Shown here piece by piece: positions 32,300 to 44,087 of a stretch of DNA of 64,000 nt; within the stretch, counting starts at the first letter, position 1, and each line of letters starts with the position of its first letter. Source of the stretch: Chrysolina oricalcia (taxonomy: Eukaryota; Arthropoda; Insecta; Coleoptera; Chrysomelidae); the NCBI GenBank assembly GCA_944452925.2, contig OX101813.2, positions 5,541,425-5,605,424 of the forward strand, given 5' to 3'. The notes beneath the pieces are model-generated. The model did no database searches. It was not told the origin of the DNA and was given only the letters and a program-made list of their open reading frames with translations. The position numbers and the translations under genes are program-made.

Positions 32300-35004
32300 G
32301 TAAGTATATATTAGATAATAATATAGACATCGTTGCCTTGGGAGAAACTTGGCTTAATAATCGCAGTGACTTTCAAACGTTTGCTATTATGGGATACAAA
32401 TTTCATCATGTAGACAGGGATGGCCCAGGAGGAGGAGTTGCCTTCTACATAAAGAATAATTTGAGATGTACTATTTCATTTTCAAACGTTAGTCCCTATC
32501 TTGAACAACTATGGCTATCAATAAAATATAAACAGAAGTCAATCACTGTATCGGTGGTTTACCGCCCCCCTTCCTCCACTGTAACGAACTGTTTAAATGA
32601 ACTAGAGGATGCGGTAATTAATTATCTACCTGAAAGTGACATATTCATCATAGTCGGCGATCTCAACATTGATTTGCTCACGCATGATCGTAAAAGGAAA
32701 TTGTTACTTGATATATTAGATTCGTACAATTTGGATCAGCTAATAAATACCCCAACTAGAATAACGAATATAAGTCAAACGCTCATAGATTTGATGATTG
32801 TCAATAACTCACAACATTTTTTATCAATAAATGTTCTGGATATCGATGGTATCTCAGATCACCTTGCATTTACTTGTGATATTAATTTACCTAAAGAAAA
32901 ATACATCAAATACATTACTTACCGCAATTTCAGTAACTTTGATGTGAATTCTTTCAGCCTAGACATAGGCAATGTCAACTGGAATGCCATGCATCAATAT
33001 GATAACGTTGATGAAATGCTGACTTTTTTTAATATACAGATTATAAATATATTCGATGTTCATGCGCCTTATCGTACGATAAAGGCAACAAAGCCACCAT
33101 CACCATGGATTACGTATAATATAAAGCAGATGCTACAACTCAAACATAAAGCTTTTCGTCGTTATAAAAAACTAAACACAATTGGATCATGGAACTACTA
33201 TAAGGACCTACGGAACTATGTCGGTAGTGCCATACGTAGAGAGCAAGCCACATACCTGAATTATGTTTTGAAGCAAAAGAACTCCAAAAATACTTGGAAT
33301 ACCCTGAGATCACTTGAAGTGCTTCGTGATAAAAGTACACCTGAAATTCCTCCACAACTAAAAAACTTGGACTTACTAAATCAACATTTCACTAATACAC
33401 CAGTACTGAGTAAAACCCAAGGTCAAACAGTCCTGCTTGATAAATATACAATACCTTTATACGATCCTTATTTCAAATTTAGTACCGTTGGTTTGAAATG
33501 CCTCAATAGAATCAAAAGTAATGCTGTAGGGTCTGATGGAATCTCTATTCGTATGTTACATTTGATCGTACCTCATATATTGGAGCATATTACATATATT
33601 TTTAACCTCGCTATCAAATCTAATACATTCCCCTCTCTGTGGAAGCACGCCAATGTCAGACCTTTAGCAAAATGTAACAATCCAGCTGAACTGTCTGATG
33701 TAAGACCAATCAGCATTCTTCCAACTATCTCGAAAGCGTTCGAAATGATAATCAAAGAACAGGTAACGACATATATTAGTACGACTAATCTTATGACTGA
33801 TGTTCAATCTGGATTCCGTCCCCAATACAGTACAACCACAGCACTGAGTCTGATTACAGATGATATATTCAAAGCAATTGATGAGGGAAAGTTGACCTGT
33901 CTCATTCTATTAGATTACAGTAAGGCTTTTGATACTTTGGATCCGTCTGTTTTGTGTAAGAAACTGAAATATTTTGGCTTTTCTGCCGGTGCAGTCTCAC
34001 TCCTGGAGAGTTATTTAACTGGACGCACTCAAACCGTCAATTTGAATGGTGGACAATCCTCTTCCTTAATGAGACATCACGGAGTTCCACAAGGCTCTGT
34101 CTTGGGACCTCTACTCTTTGCTCTCTACATATCCGATTTTCATGAGTGCGTCAGATCAGTTAAAATACATCATTACGCAGATGACACACAATTATATATG
34201 TCATTCAGTTATAGTGAAGTCATCATAGCACAGGATATTATAAATAGAAACTTGGAACTAATCTTTGATGCATCCCTCGCACACAATTTGAAGCTAAATT
34301 CAAAAAAATCCCAAGTGATGTTGTTTGGTCCCAAAGGTAAGAGAAACACCGCTTCTAATTCACTTACCTTACGAATTGATAACAGCCCTATTAAACTAGT
34401 AGATGAGAGCAAGAATTTGGGTCTATGGATCGATACTGATCTGAGATTCACAAAACATGTTAATCAGCTGTGTAAGGCTTCATATAACGTGTTACGGCAG
34501 CTATACCCCAGTAGACACTTGATGTCAAGAAAACTTAAATTGAATCTATGCGAGTCTCTAATATTCTCACGAATGGCGTATTGCGACATTATTTATTTAC
34601 ATTATTTACATCAACATAATGTGTCAATGTTGCAAAAAATCCAAAACAGTTGTATTCGATTTGCGTATGGTATACGTAAGTATGACCATATTAGCAATTC
34701 ATTTGACGACTCAGGTTGGTTGAAAATGTATCATATAAGAGAAACTCACATTCTAACCGCAACACATAAAATTTTGAAATCAGGAACTCCTGCATATTTG
34801 CGGAAAAAATTGTTTTTCTTGTCACGAAAGAATGATTCGCGTAATAAATACCACTTGCTAATTCCGAAACACAAAACCGCTTTATACACACGTAGTTTCT
34901 CATACAATGCAGCAAAACTATACAATACGCTACCACATGAACTCAAAGACCTCAGCTTGAGAAATTTTAAAAAACGTTTGAAAGTCGTCTTTAGAACAAG
35001 GTAA
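32191..35004 (+). CDS. Endonuclease-reverse transcriptase (ORF2), uninterrupted, 937 aa
   Basis: The first 36 codons or so (to about 32300) look like flanking sequence read through; the recognisable protein starts at YILDNNIDIVALGETWLNNR. APE endonuclease: DRDGPGGGVAFYI, VSVVYRPPSS, IIVGDLNIDL, TLIDLMIVNN, ISDHLAFTCD. RT: SDVRPISILPTISKAFEMII, DVQSGFRPQYSTTTALS, LILLDYSKAFDTLD, GVPQGSVLGPLLFALYISDF, and catalytic HHYADDTQLY (about residue 664). No RNase H domain. The C-terminal RSFSYNAAKLYNTLPHELKD is typical of CR1/L2/Jockey ends. It primes reverse transcription at nicked target DNA. The open frame suggests a fairly recent insertion. Confidence 0.9.
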   Translation: MKLENLQENHRNICSFSRLWELACRKKNCFQNQKKSCKYILDNNIDIVALGETWLNNRSDFQTFAIMGYKFHHVDRDGPGGGVAFYIKNNLRCTISFSNVSPYLEQLWLSIKYKQKSITVSVVYRPPSSTVTNCLNELEDAVINYLPESDIFIIVGDLNIDLLTHDRKRKLLLDILDSYNLDQLINTPTRITNISQTLIDLMIVNNSQHFLSINVLDIDGISDHLAFTCDINLPKEKYIKYITYRNFSNFDVNSFSLDIGNVNWNAMHQYDNVDEMLTFFNIQIINIFDVHAPYRTIKATKPPSPWITYNIKQMLQLKHKAFRRYKKLNTIGSWNYYKDLRNYVGSAIRREQATYLNYVLKQKNSKNTWNTLRSLEVLRDKSTPEIPPQLKNLDLLNQHFTNTPVLSKTQGQTVLLDKYTIPLYDPYFKFSTVGLKCLNRIKSNAVGSDGISIRMLHLIVPHILEHITYIFNLAIKSNTFPSLWKHANVRPLAKCNNPAELSDVRPISILPTISKAFEMIIKEQVTTYISTTNLMTDVQSGFRPQYSTTTALSLITDDIFKAIDEGKLTCLILLDYSKAFDTLDPSVLCKKLKYFGFSAGAVSLLESYLTGRTQTVNLNGGQSSSLMRHHGVPQGSVLGPLLFALYISDFHECVRSVKIHHYADDTQLYMSFSYSEVIIAQDIINRNLELIFDASLAHNLKLNSKKSQVMLFGPKGKRNTASNSLTLRIDNSPIKLVDESKNLGLWIDTDLRFTKHVNQLCKASYNVLRQLYPSRHLMSRKLKLNLCESLIFSRMAYCDIIYLHYLHQHNVSMLQKIQNSCIRFAYGIRKYDHISNSFDDSGWLKMYHIRETHILTATHKILKSGTPAYLRKKLFFLSRKNDSRNKYHLLIPKHKTALYTRSFSYNAAKLYNTLPHELKDLSLRNFKKRLKVVFRTR

Positions 35005-35436
35005 TGATGTCTTTTCTTTTCTTTTCTATTCTGATGACTCTTGCAATGATTTTTGGTATATGTGTAATGAGGTTCTAACCCTATCTTATTATTAAAACAT
35101 TTGGTTACTATAATAAAAAAAAAAAAAAAAAAAAAATATCAATTTATATCTACTTCAGTTCTTGGAACTTAATATATTTACATGTTTTATGTATACATAA
35201 ATTATTATTGAAGGTATGTGTATGTGTATATATGTGTGTATATGAATATATGTATATGATATTGTACTTGTCTGCGGACTTATATGTAGATGTTATAGAT
35301 TAAGTGTGTACGTCCAAGGTTGGGTTTAAAAGCAGCTTTAATAGCTGAACCCCGCCCATTCATCATACTTGTTAACCCTTGCAATTGTTATCCGTTGTAT
35401 GTGATGAATAAAGGCATGTTATTATTATTATTATTA
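32300..35436 (+). mobile_element. 5'-truncated CR1/L2-like non-LTR retrotransposon
   Basis: One long ORF with endonuclease and RT, then an untranslated tail with a poly-A-like run at about 35114-35136 and a terminal (ATT)n at 35419-35435 after GAATAAAGGCATG. The ORF1 protein and the first residues of the endonuclease are missing, as usual for incomplete reverse transcription. Confidence 0.85.
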
Positions 35437-36014
35437 AGTCGGAAACATGATTACGACGTTTTATACAGTGATTAATTTTCTACGTTATCATTTTTTAAGA
35501 AAAAACCTGAGACGTCGAGTTATGTTTTCGAAAAGACACTCTGTGGCATAAAAAATCCTTCACCCCCCTCAAAGTGACAGCCACTCACCCAATTTTTTTA
35601 ATGGATTAGGGAGTCAGTTGAAAACCCTTGATGAGATTCACCAATCCATTGAAGAACATAATTTTTTGAGGTTCCAAATATTTTCAGAAATTCCAAGAAA
35701 CCAATATTATGGGTAGTTTTTAGAGAAACCGAGAATGATAATCTAGATCAGCCCTTCTTAGGTTACTACGGTACTTGTATATCCAGTGATAGAACATGAG
35801 AGTCTTGTGCACACATATGCAGTGTGATATGGTTTCTTGGATACGCAGGAACCAACAAAATATTATATTTTCTTCTGTTCACCATTTGAATTGTACCGAA
35901 GACACTGCAAATCGATTTCAACATTGGTCCAGATCTGATTCGAATTTGGAAATAAGTTTGATTTTTAATTTTGACAAGTTCTTCATTTGAAATGCGAATT
36001 TTATTTTCTATATA
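35437..36014. other. Spacer, no gene seen
   Basis: AT-rich DNA between the non-LTR element and the foldback element. No motif recognised. Confidence 0.45.
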
Positions 36015-36872
36015 CAGTGTGTCCCACTTACCATGCTCACCATAGGTATATTTTTAATGGTAAGAGATACGAGGTCGGTTAAATGACACCAAATGTGGAG
36101 TTTATCAAGGCCAACTAAAATGTGAAAAAATATTTTGATGACATCTATTCTTTTTTGTTTTATACGCAAATAACAAATTTTGATCATTTTCATGTCTCTT
36201 GCAAGTGAACTTTGACCCACTTCTGGCGGTCCTAAAAACTTTTGGCAGATGTTAATAATTCCGGTGACAATGCACTATGAAATTTTTATTGAAATAAAAA
36301 ATAAAAAATGGCGGCTCCTCCAATATGGCGGGCGAGATTTGTGATTATGGTCCGATTCCAATCAAAATTGGTATGTGGGGGTTTTTGAGGTCGGAGATCA
36401 TGATTTTCTTGTTAAAATTTATAAATTCAAGATGGCGACTTCAAAATAATTCTTGTTTTTGTATAAATGACGATAACTCCGTTGTTATCAGCAAAAAACT
36501 ATTACTGTGACATATCATCTGAAAGAGAAAAAAAAGTTATTCATAACTAAGTTATAGTGAGCTATGACCTACATTTGAAAAATTAAAGTTGGTACTGATA
36601 TCTCAAATTCTAGAAGAGTTGGTATGAATTTCATATTTTTTCGAAATCTCATTGAAAAACTGCTATAAGAATGTGAAATTCCTATTCGAATATTTTCATA
36701 AATAAAGAAGTTACGGAGGAGACATGAAACAATAACGAATAGATTTTATCAAATTATTTTTTCACATTATAGTTGGCCTTGATAAACTCCACATTTGGTG
36801 TCATTTAACCGACCTCGTATCTCTCACCATTAAAAAGATACCCATGGTGAGCATGATAAGTGGGACACACTG
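36015..36872. mobile_element. Foldback element, complete copy
   Basis: Starts CAGTGTGTCCCACTTACCAT and ends with the inverse at 36872, each flanked by TA (36013-36014, 36873-36874). Arms of about 150 bp pair, including GAGATACGAGGTCGGTTAAA. The interior shares 650 bp with 17093-17782. No transposase; TA flanks suggest mobilisation by a mariner-type enzyme. Confidence 0.8.
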
Positions 36873-36874
36873 TA

Positions 36875-38109
36875 TATGAATGAAAGATATTTTTACGATA
36901 TTCACTTTCGCTTATTTCTTACGTTAGTACGAAGATTATCAATAAATTACGAATATTTCACCACTTTTCCCATCTCCAAGAAATGATATTCGAAATATCA
37001 TGTCAAAATACCTACACTGCTGGTCAATCCTATCTTGGCCACAGTGTTTATTAAACAAGTAAACATTAGCAACTTTGAACCACAAGTTAGGATTCTCGTT
37101 GTGTTTTTTACTAGTAGATTTGGATTATTCAAGAGTGTGTTTTCACTTGATTTCAGTCAGAATTTCAAATTTTTTATTTTCATATTGGCAACTACTTAAA
37201 AAAAAATCTGGTAATAGAAAGTGGATAAAAACTCTCAGACGTATTGGTGTTTGCATATCAAGTACAGTGGTGAAAGAAAACTTCTACCTCAACGCAGTTA
37301 AAGTCCAAAAAATGTTCAAAAAAACGTGGTTTTCGTGAATTTTTATGAGGTTGGCAGTTTTTTATGACTGAATCGCCCTGTATTCTTTGGAGTCTATGAT
37401 TATATATATTCTGGAAAAATTAAACAAACATCTTAACTCAACCCAAAGATACTGGGTGTCCACTTAAACTCCATTGTGAATAGTTTCTATAATTATGGAT
37501 CACCCAGTATAAATGATGGGCATTTCAGTTTTTTCAATATAAAAACAAAGTATCTAGTAAAAAAGTTCATTTTGCAAACGTTCTCGCTCAGGACCTATCA
37601 TATTTTATACTTTCAAAATTGGGCATGCGTGCAGTTGCGGATAACCATAATGATTTCTGCTCACATTTGTCTATGAAATTGCTACGTGGAAATGAAATAA
37701 AATGTTTCCTAAGAAACACTGAAGTTCATTTAATTCTGTTTGGAGATAGGTACACGCTTGAAGTAAAAGTGGGTTTTTCTCAGCTTCAACATCCTGTATC
37801 TCAAAAACTAGTCATAGGATTGATTCGGGGGCATGGACACTTTTGATCAGTAGATCGAGTTCTACAATATACAAAAAATTGGGAACATTTGACAGAACGC
37901 CAATTTCCATAAGAGAAGGGCGCGGAGTCCTTTGATTTCGTAATTACCAAATTCTGAGATGATCGTGGAATATTATTTTTCTACTACCGCTTACCAAAGT
38001 AGCCTTTGACGCTTTCAGATCTCAACGCAAAGTTGACGTTTTCCGAGAAATGACATTTTGTGACAGCTTTTACGCTCTAGAGCAAGAATTTTGAAAAAAC
38101 GCTCGATCT
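36875..38109. other. Spacer, no gene seen
   Basis: AT-rich DNA with short ORFs lacking recognisable motifs. AATCGCCCTGTATTC near 37370 resembles a mariner-like terminus, but I see no partner. Confidence 0.4.
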
Positions 38110-38590
38110 CCCTAGCTTTTGTTGAAAACGAACCTATTCTTGTATGATGGAAAGTAAAGACAAAAAATTCAAATCTCACTAAAGAACTGCAGTGGTGTCA
38201 TGGTTAGAGTCTCTGCCTACCAATCTGGCTTCGATATCGGCGTGAGTTCGATCTCGTAGTTCGGTTTTTTTTTAGGCAAGTTATTTTCTTTTAACCTTTT
38301 TTTAGAGATGTAAATTATGAGATATATTGATAGCGTATACATTTGGGATTACTACTGAGTGTAAATTTTGGGATATATTGATAGCGTATACATTTGGGAT
38401 TACTACTGAGTGTAAATTTTCTCATAGGTAATATGTGCCTATGTTAAATGAAGTGTCGATCTTTTTTTACAATAGAGCTGTAGAAAAAATCATGTGTGTA
38501 TTTCGAGCACAAATGGTCATTGCCGCTCTCCGAAGATTGTCGAGCGGCAATCAATCACTTTGCGCTCTAAATACACAAATAGCTATTACC
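38110..38590 (+). repeat. tRNA-derived SINE-like repeat, family 2, copy 2
   Basis: tRNA-like head at about 38191-38258 (GTGGTGTCATGGTTAGAG ... GTGAGTTCGATCTCG). Shared body with 30890-31350 (GTGTATTTCGAGCACAAA, CAATCACTTTGCGCTCTAAA). An internal tandem duplication of about 52 bp (ATATTGATAGCGTATACATT...) is present here and single in the other copy. Confidence 0.6.
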
Positions 38591-38630
38591 ATCCATGCAC
38601 AGCTATTTTATTACTGTTCATTTAATAATT

Positions 38631-40861
38631 ACAATAGGGAATATGCAAGTGACTTAAATTTACTTGATTTTTTTACCTCTGATACTTTATTGTCTTGTCA
38701 TTACACCTAAACCATTAGTTTATCATTTAGTTTGTATTTAACTCCATAAAACTTTAATCAAAAAGTGCAAAATAAGTGCGCGGAATTCAAATTTGCGAAA
38801 CGCATCATCATTGGTCGAAACGAAGAATGACGTCACATGGCAGGTTATGAAATTTATCTGTGTTGATATTCATACTGTCGTAAATATCGAGTAATGCCAT
38901 TTGAATTGTTCTAGTGCACTGATCCATTCGTCTTGTATTTATCAATTCGATCACGATAGTAGTTCGTTGCCATATACGACCGACATTGAAATTAGCAAAG
39001 TCGCGTGACGAGCTAAAATCGTTGACCGAATGATATAAACATTTCCTTGTATAAATACAGAAGGAATGGAACGATGAGGGGAGTGAGTAATAGACTCCTA
39101 TAGAGGAGAGAGTCCTAGTGCTCACTTAGCCTCGTAGGCTAGGCCCTTTAGGCACTTTAGGCCAGTATAAGGGAAACAACCCGTTATACGGCTCAGGATG
39201 CTACCCTAATAGCCCTAGTCGCGACAATACTGTGCTAGTCGTCTTTCATATCAAATTTGTTTTTATTTATATATCTGTAGTGTTTTTTATTACATATTGC
39301 GATTTTGGTCTAGTGGCAATTGAAAATTACCAAGAAAAATTACTGAAAGTGGTTTTTTCAAAGCACAATCCGATAATCTACCAAAAATAGATGCTTTCAT
39401 GATGACAAAATTTTTTGTATCCAATCCAGATTTCACGTCTGCTGAGGTCAAAGGAGTGAAAGCTGCAAGGTAATTGTTGTAAAACATGATATTATGTAAT
39501 TTACTGAATACGTTTTCATGCCAAACATAACCTCAAATGTACAATAGACGATTCCAGAATGACGTCACTGAAATTTGCTGGAGCGCACATGATCTATTTA
39601 GTTTTCATTGTTTACTGGTGAACAACTGTCAATAGTTAGACTTTAATATTAGTAATTAGTTCTTAAATGTATTACTATGCCATCGTTTTGTAGTGTTGTA
39701 AAGTGTGGAATGCGGGGAGAAAGTGATGAGGTATCTTTTTTTCCATTTCCGGCAGTTTCTATTTGCACAACGCTGCGATTCTTGGATTAATGCTTTAAAA
39801 CGGGCCCCCCTCAGTAAATCACAACGTAAAACTTGGCGTGTGTGTTCTCGACATTTTATCGAAGGTTAGTTGATGTATATCAGTCGGTTAATTTTTGTAC
39901 ATAAATGAGTTTCAAAAATAATTTTATGAAAACCCAGTGCCTTAAAGGAAAACATGAATCCTGACAGGATTCCCACCCAAAATATGGGCTACACCACAAG
40001 TGCGAAACCAGGTGAGTCTGTACCTTCTTGTTCTCGACATTTTATAGAAAGTTAGTGGATATCAGTTAATTTTGGTACGGATCGCGATATTGTCTAAAAT
40101 ACGAATTTTTTCATCGTACCGGCACTTGATATCACCGCTAAGGGATAAATAATAAGTACTTCGAGGCATATTTGTTACAATTTTATCATAATAACAACAG
40201 AAAAAAACTTTTAAACTAAATGCACAAGGTTAAACACCAACTAATCAATATGTGTGCCCTGCAGCAAATATTGCCGACCTGTCAAAGTCACGTGTTCTGG
40301 AATGGTCTATATACTCACATTAAAGTGATCTTCACAACAATGTAAATGTGATATTGGAGATACTTCGTCTCTTCTCATAACCTTACACCATTGTTTACGT
40401 ATTTTCGCATCTCTTGGAACAGAAAAAACTACTTTGATGTATTTGGTGTACTTATAATTGTGTTTTGGCATTTTTCATTATCGTAAGAGCGATTAAAACT
40501 GAAAATCCCCAACCTAATTAATAACTGTCAATAGTGTCAATCAAATCAATCAATCAATCAAAATTTACTTTATTATCGGAAGATTTGAATCTCATTAATA
40601 AAGTCACAATAAAATATAAATATTTTGTGTCAATGCATATTGTAAACAACACTGTAAAAGGTCATAACTATAGAAGAAGAAGAACAATACTGATCGCGCC
40701 ATGTGACGTCATCCACAGCGCGCGGAAAATGGAGGCGGTATTTTATATATTATTTTAGAAATTAATCCCAAGACTTTCAACAGTATTTATATTTTTTAAC
40801 ATGTTGTAACGAAGTGAAAAATTAATGAAACAAAAAAAAAATTATGCATATTCCCTATTGA
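38631..40861 (+). mobile_element. Putative THAP-bearing transposon
   Basis: Bounded by CAATAGGGAATATGCA at 38631 and its inverse at about 40861, with a subterminal inverted pair GACGTCACATGGC (near 38829) and GCCATGTGACGTC (near 40697). P elements also have terminal and subterminal inverted repeats. A broken THAP domain lies inside. I see no 8-bp target duplication, so the boundaries are tentative. Confidence 0.5.
39678..40010 (+). pseudogene. THAP zinc-finger domain remnant
   Basis: Reads MPSFCSVVKCGMRGESDEVS then FFPFPA. A 1-nt shift gives QRCDSWINALKRAPLSKSQR and KTWRVCSRHFIEG, ending at a donor-like GGTTAG. This is the CxxxxC ... W ... CxxH pattern of a THAP DNA-binding domain. A possible next exon near 39955-40010 reads NPDRIPTQNMGYTT before GTGAGTC. 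The catalytic part of a P-like transposase is not present. Confidence 0.65.
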
Positions 40862-42099
40862 AAGTTGTCTTCGATTTTTGTCCACTAAGTCACATTCCTT
40901 ACCGTATTAAAAAGAAAAGCATTTAAATCCAATGGATACGCGAGATTTTCAAATAGTTCTGCTTAAAAATTTGTTGAAACTCGTCAATCAATAAGAACGA
41001 TATAAGAAAATGAAATTTTAAAAATATGCCGTATCAATATCTATTTATAAATAAGAAAATTACAGGATAACAAAATCTGAAAAATATGTTGATGGAATTT
41101 TATGAAAATGTCATTTTATTTAATGATTTTTTTGAATTATTATTTATTAATAGATTTCGATGAAATTCTGATCAGTGATATTTTGACACTCCCTGAAAGC
41201 AGTGGTGTATTCCGAATTTTGGATAAGAGTAGAAATTGAAATGATGGGTTGATTAAACGGCATATTTTTTTAATTTAATTATTCCATAACTTTTTTATTG
41301 ATAGACGAATTTCAACAAAATTTCAAAATGAACCATTTGAAAATGTCACGAATCCAGTGGTGTAGTCAGATTTTTTCTCAAAATTTTTCAGTTTTTTACC
41401 TCGAAAGAAAAATAATAGTTGGCCCTGAAAATGAAGATTTATTCATGAAATTTGGTGTTCTAGTGGACTTTTTGATTATGTACCTAATGAAAAAAAAAAG
41501 CATTCCAATCGGTTGAAAAAGGTATGTTTTATATATGCCTAGCACACGTCCGATCGCTAAATTTTCATTTTTTGGGCTCAACACTGACATAATTTTCAGT
41601 GGCTAAAATCCCAGAAACGAGAAAACGAGTCAGCAAAATCTGTCGTTATCTGACGGTCTATTATCTTCAACTCAATAAAACAGCCTAAGTTACGTTCCGT
41701 GGACCACTTTAATGAAAAATCGGTACAGTTGCGGCCAACAAAAAATGGGACAACTCTTAAAGCCAATTCTTGTTCAATACTATAGCTGCTTCAATTTGTG
41801 TTATGAATATGTCATATGGAAACATTGAATATTTGACATCTGTCAAATAATTCCAAATTATAAATGCAGTGACGAAAGGTGGAATAATCGCAAAAATAGA
41901 CGACTGTCTCATTTTTTTGTCCGCAACTGTACCAAAAATTCGTAGGTAATATCCCTAGACCATGACAAATAGCCGACTATTATTTTCTTCATTATTCTAT
42001 CGAGAGTTCCTTGTATTTTGACAATTTGATGAGACCAAAGAAACATTAATAATCTGAATAACTCCCGAGAGCTTTAGCTTTAGCTTTGAAAATTCATGT
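40862..42099. other. Intronic repeats without a gene
   Basis: About 41520-41700 is the inverse of 31655-31830. Two related stretches at 41140-41220 and 41300-41370 share CAGTGGTGTA and TTGATGAAATT-like wording. No coding motif. Confidence 0.4.
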
Positions 42100-42337
42100 A
42101 CCAGATAAATTTACGGCAATTAATTCAAGCACGAGGGGGATTCGGTAAGAAAATTTCACACCGAGAAATGAAAATCATCCAACAATTCATAAGAAATGAC
42201 TACCGATGGTTTCACCTGAACTATTTATAACCACTGAAATATTGATATGTAAGATACTTAACAAAACAAATTAAAAAGTTGTTACGTTCTTATCGTGGTT
42301 TGAACCATCGACCTAGCGACTCATAGGCCGCATAGAA
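42100..42337 (-). repeat. SINE family 3, inverted truncated copy
   Basis: Reverse complement of the SINE at 43118-43480: contains CATCGACCTAGCGACTCATA (tRNA-like head, minus strand) and the 3' body to GGCAATTAATTCAAGCACGA. The tRNA head is cut at 42337 by the 42338-42538 MITE. Confidence 0.65.
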
Positions 42338-42538
42338 CGTGCAGAAAATTCAATGAACGTACCCTGATTTACAACCAATGAACAAAAGGAAGTTTGTACG
42401 ATTACAACATAATTTCATTAATTATGGATCGAGATTGAAAACGAAACGACATTTACCGAAGCCTATAACTTCAGATGAAGACAACATATTAAATGTTTTG
42501 TAAAACAGGGTACGTTTCGTTGAATTTTCTGCACGTTC
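42338..42538. mobile_element. 200-bp MITE inserted in a SINE head
   Basis: Inverted ends GAACGTGCAGAAAATTCAAT at 42338 and its inverse ending at 42538, with about 32 bp pairing (to GTACCCTG). No coding capacity. Confidence 0.65.
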
Positions 42539-43117
42539 TTGCTACAATTCCCTCACATTTTCCATGAAGAATAAACAATTTCATCAGAACTTCGTTTGAA
42601 TAGTTATTTCCCTTAATTTCAATTATTTTTAAGTCACTTTCGTTAAGAAACACACAACGGTATTATTAATAGTGCACTAATTGTCAAATTTTCATAATGT
42701 CATGTACCATCATGTCATTTAATAGCCACCTTAGATGAATATGAGAAAAATAAATCGATTTTTTTTTTTGAAAATTTCACACCTCACTTTTGTAGCCAAT
42801 CAAAAAATTCGTTCTTGTTTAGATACCATGGCAACCACAAAAATTTCCGGAAATTTTTATCCTCCTGGGTACCCTGGGCGAAATTAATAAGTGGAAATTT
42901 TTCTGTCAAACATTTGACATGTGACAAGTTGATACTTTGCTTTAATGTACAAATGGAGGTCTAGTTATCATATGAAAGGAGATAATTATGTATTTACTAG
43001 ATATTTGGAAAGTGTCTGAAAATATTTTCTCCACGATTATTGCAGAAATTGTCAATTCTGAAATCATATTTCAGAAGAAGTTCAATACACCATTTGTCAC
43101 AAGTTTTTATCACAAGT

Positions 43118-43480
43118 CCCGTAGCTCAGCGGTAGTGTTGCGGCCTATATGAGTCGCTAGGTCGATGGTTCAATCCACGATAAGAACATAACTTTTTAAT
43201 TTTTTTTTTTGTTCCTTTAAACACATTTATTGATGAAAATTTTGTTAAGTATTTTACATATCAATATTTCAGTGGTTATAAATAGTTCAGGTGAAACCAT
43301 CGGTAGTTATTTCTTATGAATTGTTGGATGATTTTCATTTCTCGGTGTGAAATTTTCTTACCGAATCCCCCTCGTGCTTGAATTAATTGCCGTAAATTTA
43401 TCTCGTACATGAATTTTGAAAAAAAATTCATGTACTCGAAAAATTTCCGGCAATAATTCAAGCACTTGGGAGATTACAAG
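43118..43480 (+). repeat. tRNA-derived SINE, family 3, full copy with 3' hairpin
   Basis: Head: CCCGTAGCTCAGCGGTAGTG (A box) and GTCGATGGTTCAATCC (B box) about 32 nt apart. Body runs to GTGCTTGAATTAATTGCC. A hairpin of roughly 40 bp per arm follows (43374-43465), closing with GGCAATAATTCAAGCAC. Confidence 0.65.
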
Positions 43481-43582
43481 TGAAAATTGCTATTATCTCG
43501 GAATTCTGGCTATTTAGGTATAGGAACATGATATTTCAATTCGAAGGGAATTTAGACATCTTTCAGGATATTTCATAATATA

Positions 43583-43661
43583 CAGGATGTTCCATTTAAA
43601 AAAACGCACTTTCAACCCTTTTCGTATCTAGCAGTAAGATCATGAATTTTGAACGACCCTG
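43583..43661. mobile_element. Short TA-flanked MITE-like repeat
   Basis: CAGGATGTTCCATT ... GAACGACCCTG between TA dinucleotides; 79 bp. The ends resemble the CAGGGTG termini of the mariner elements in this window. Weak inverted match only. Confidence 0.35.
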
Positions 43662-43902
43662 TATAACGCAGAACAAACTTCTCTATACAGAATTAATGTA
43701 CATGATCTTGATGAACTAAACACAAAATTGCAACTTCCTAAGAATCCAAATACCGCAGAAATAAACATTCAATTCGAGCTATGTTTTAGATGAAAAATAT
43801 GAAATATAACCAATATCTCAAAAACCGTTAGAGATAGGTATAGGGGAGTATGAGGCAGAAATAATCAGAAAGGATTGACAAGTTCAAAAATGCTATAATA
43901 TA

Positions 43903-44087
43903 CAGGGTGACCCATTTGAAATAACAAAGATGCTGCTACTTTCTGGTATAAGCGGCAACGCTGCATTGCTGAAAATATTTTAGATCGATAGACCAAGAGC
44001 AACTACTTGAGAAACTAAATTTTCAGAATGATCCTATGTCCCGTTCTCCGTAAACGTCTAAGGTACCATCGACCGTGACCCACCCTG
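43903..44087. mobile_element. 185-bp mariner-type MITE
   Basis: Starts CAGGGTGACCCATT and ends GTGACCCACCCTG, flanked by TA on both sides. Non-coding. The terminal CAGGGTG equals that of the intact mariner at 10413, whose transposase might recognise it (inference). Confidence 0.55.

Noticed and set aside
43118..43190. Functional tRNA gene
   Set aside because: A and B boxes are present but it is fused to a repeated SINE body and has an inverted sister copy.
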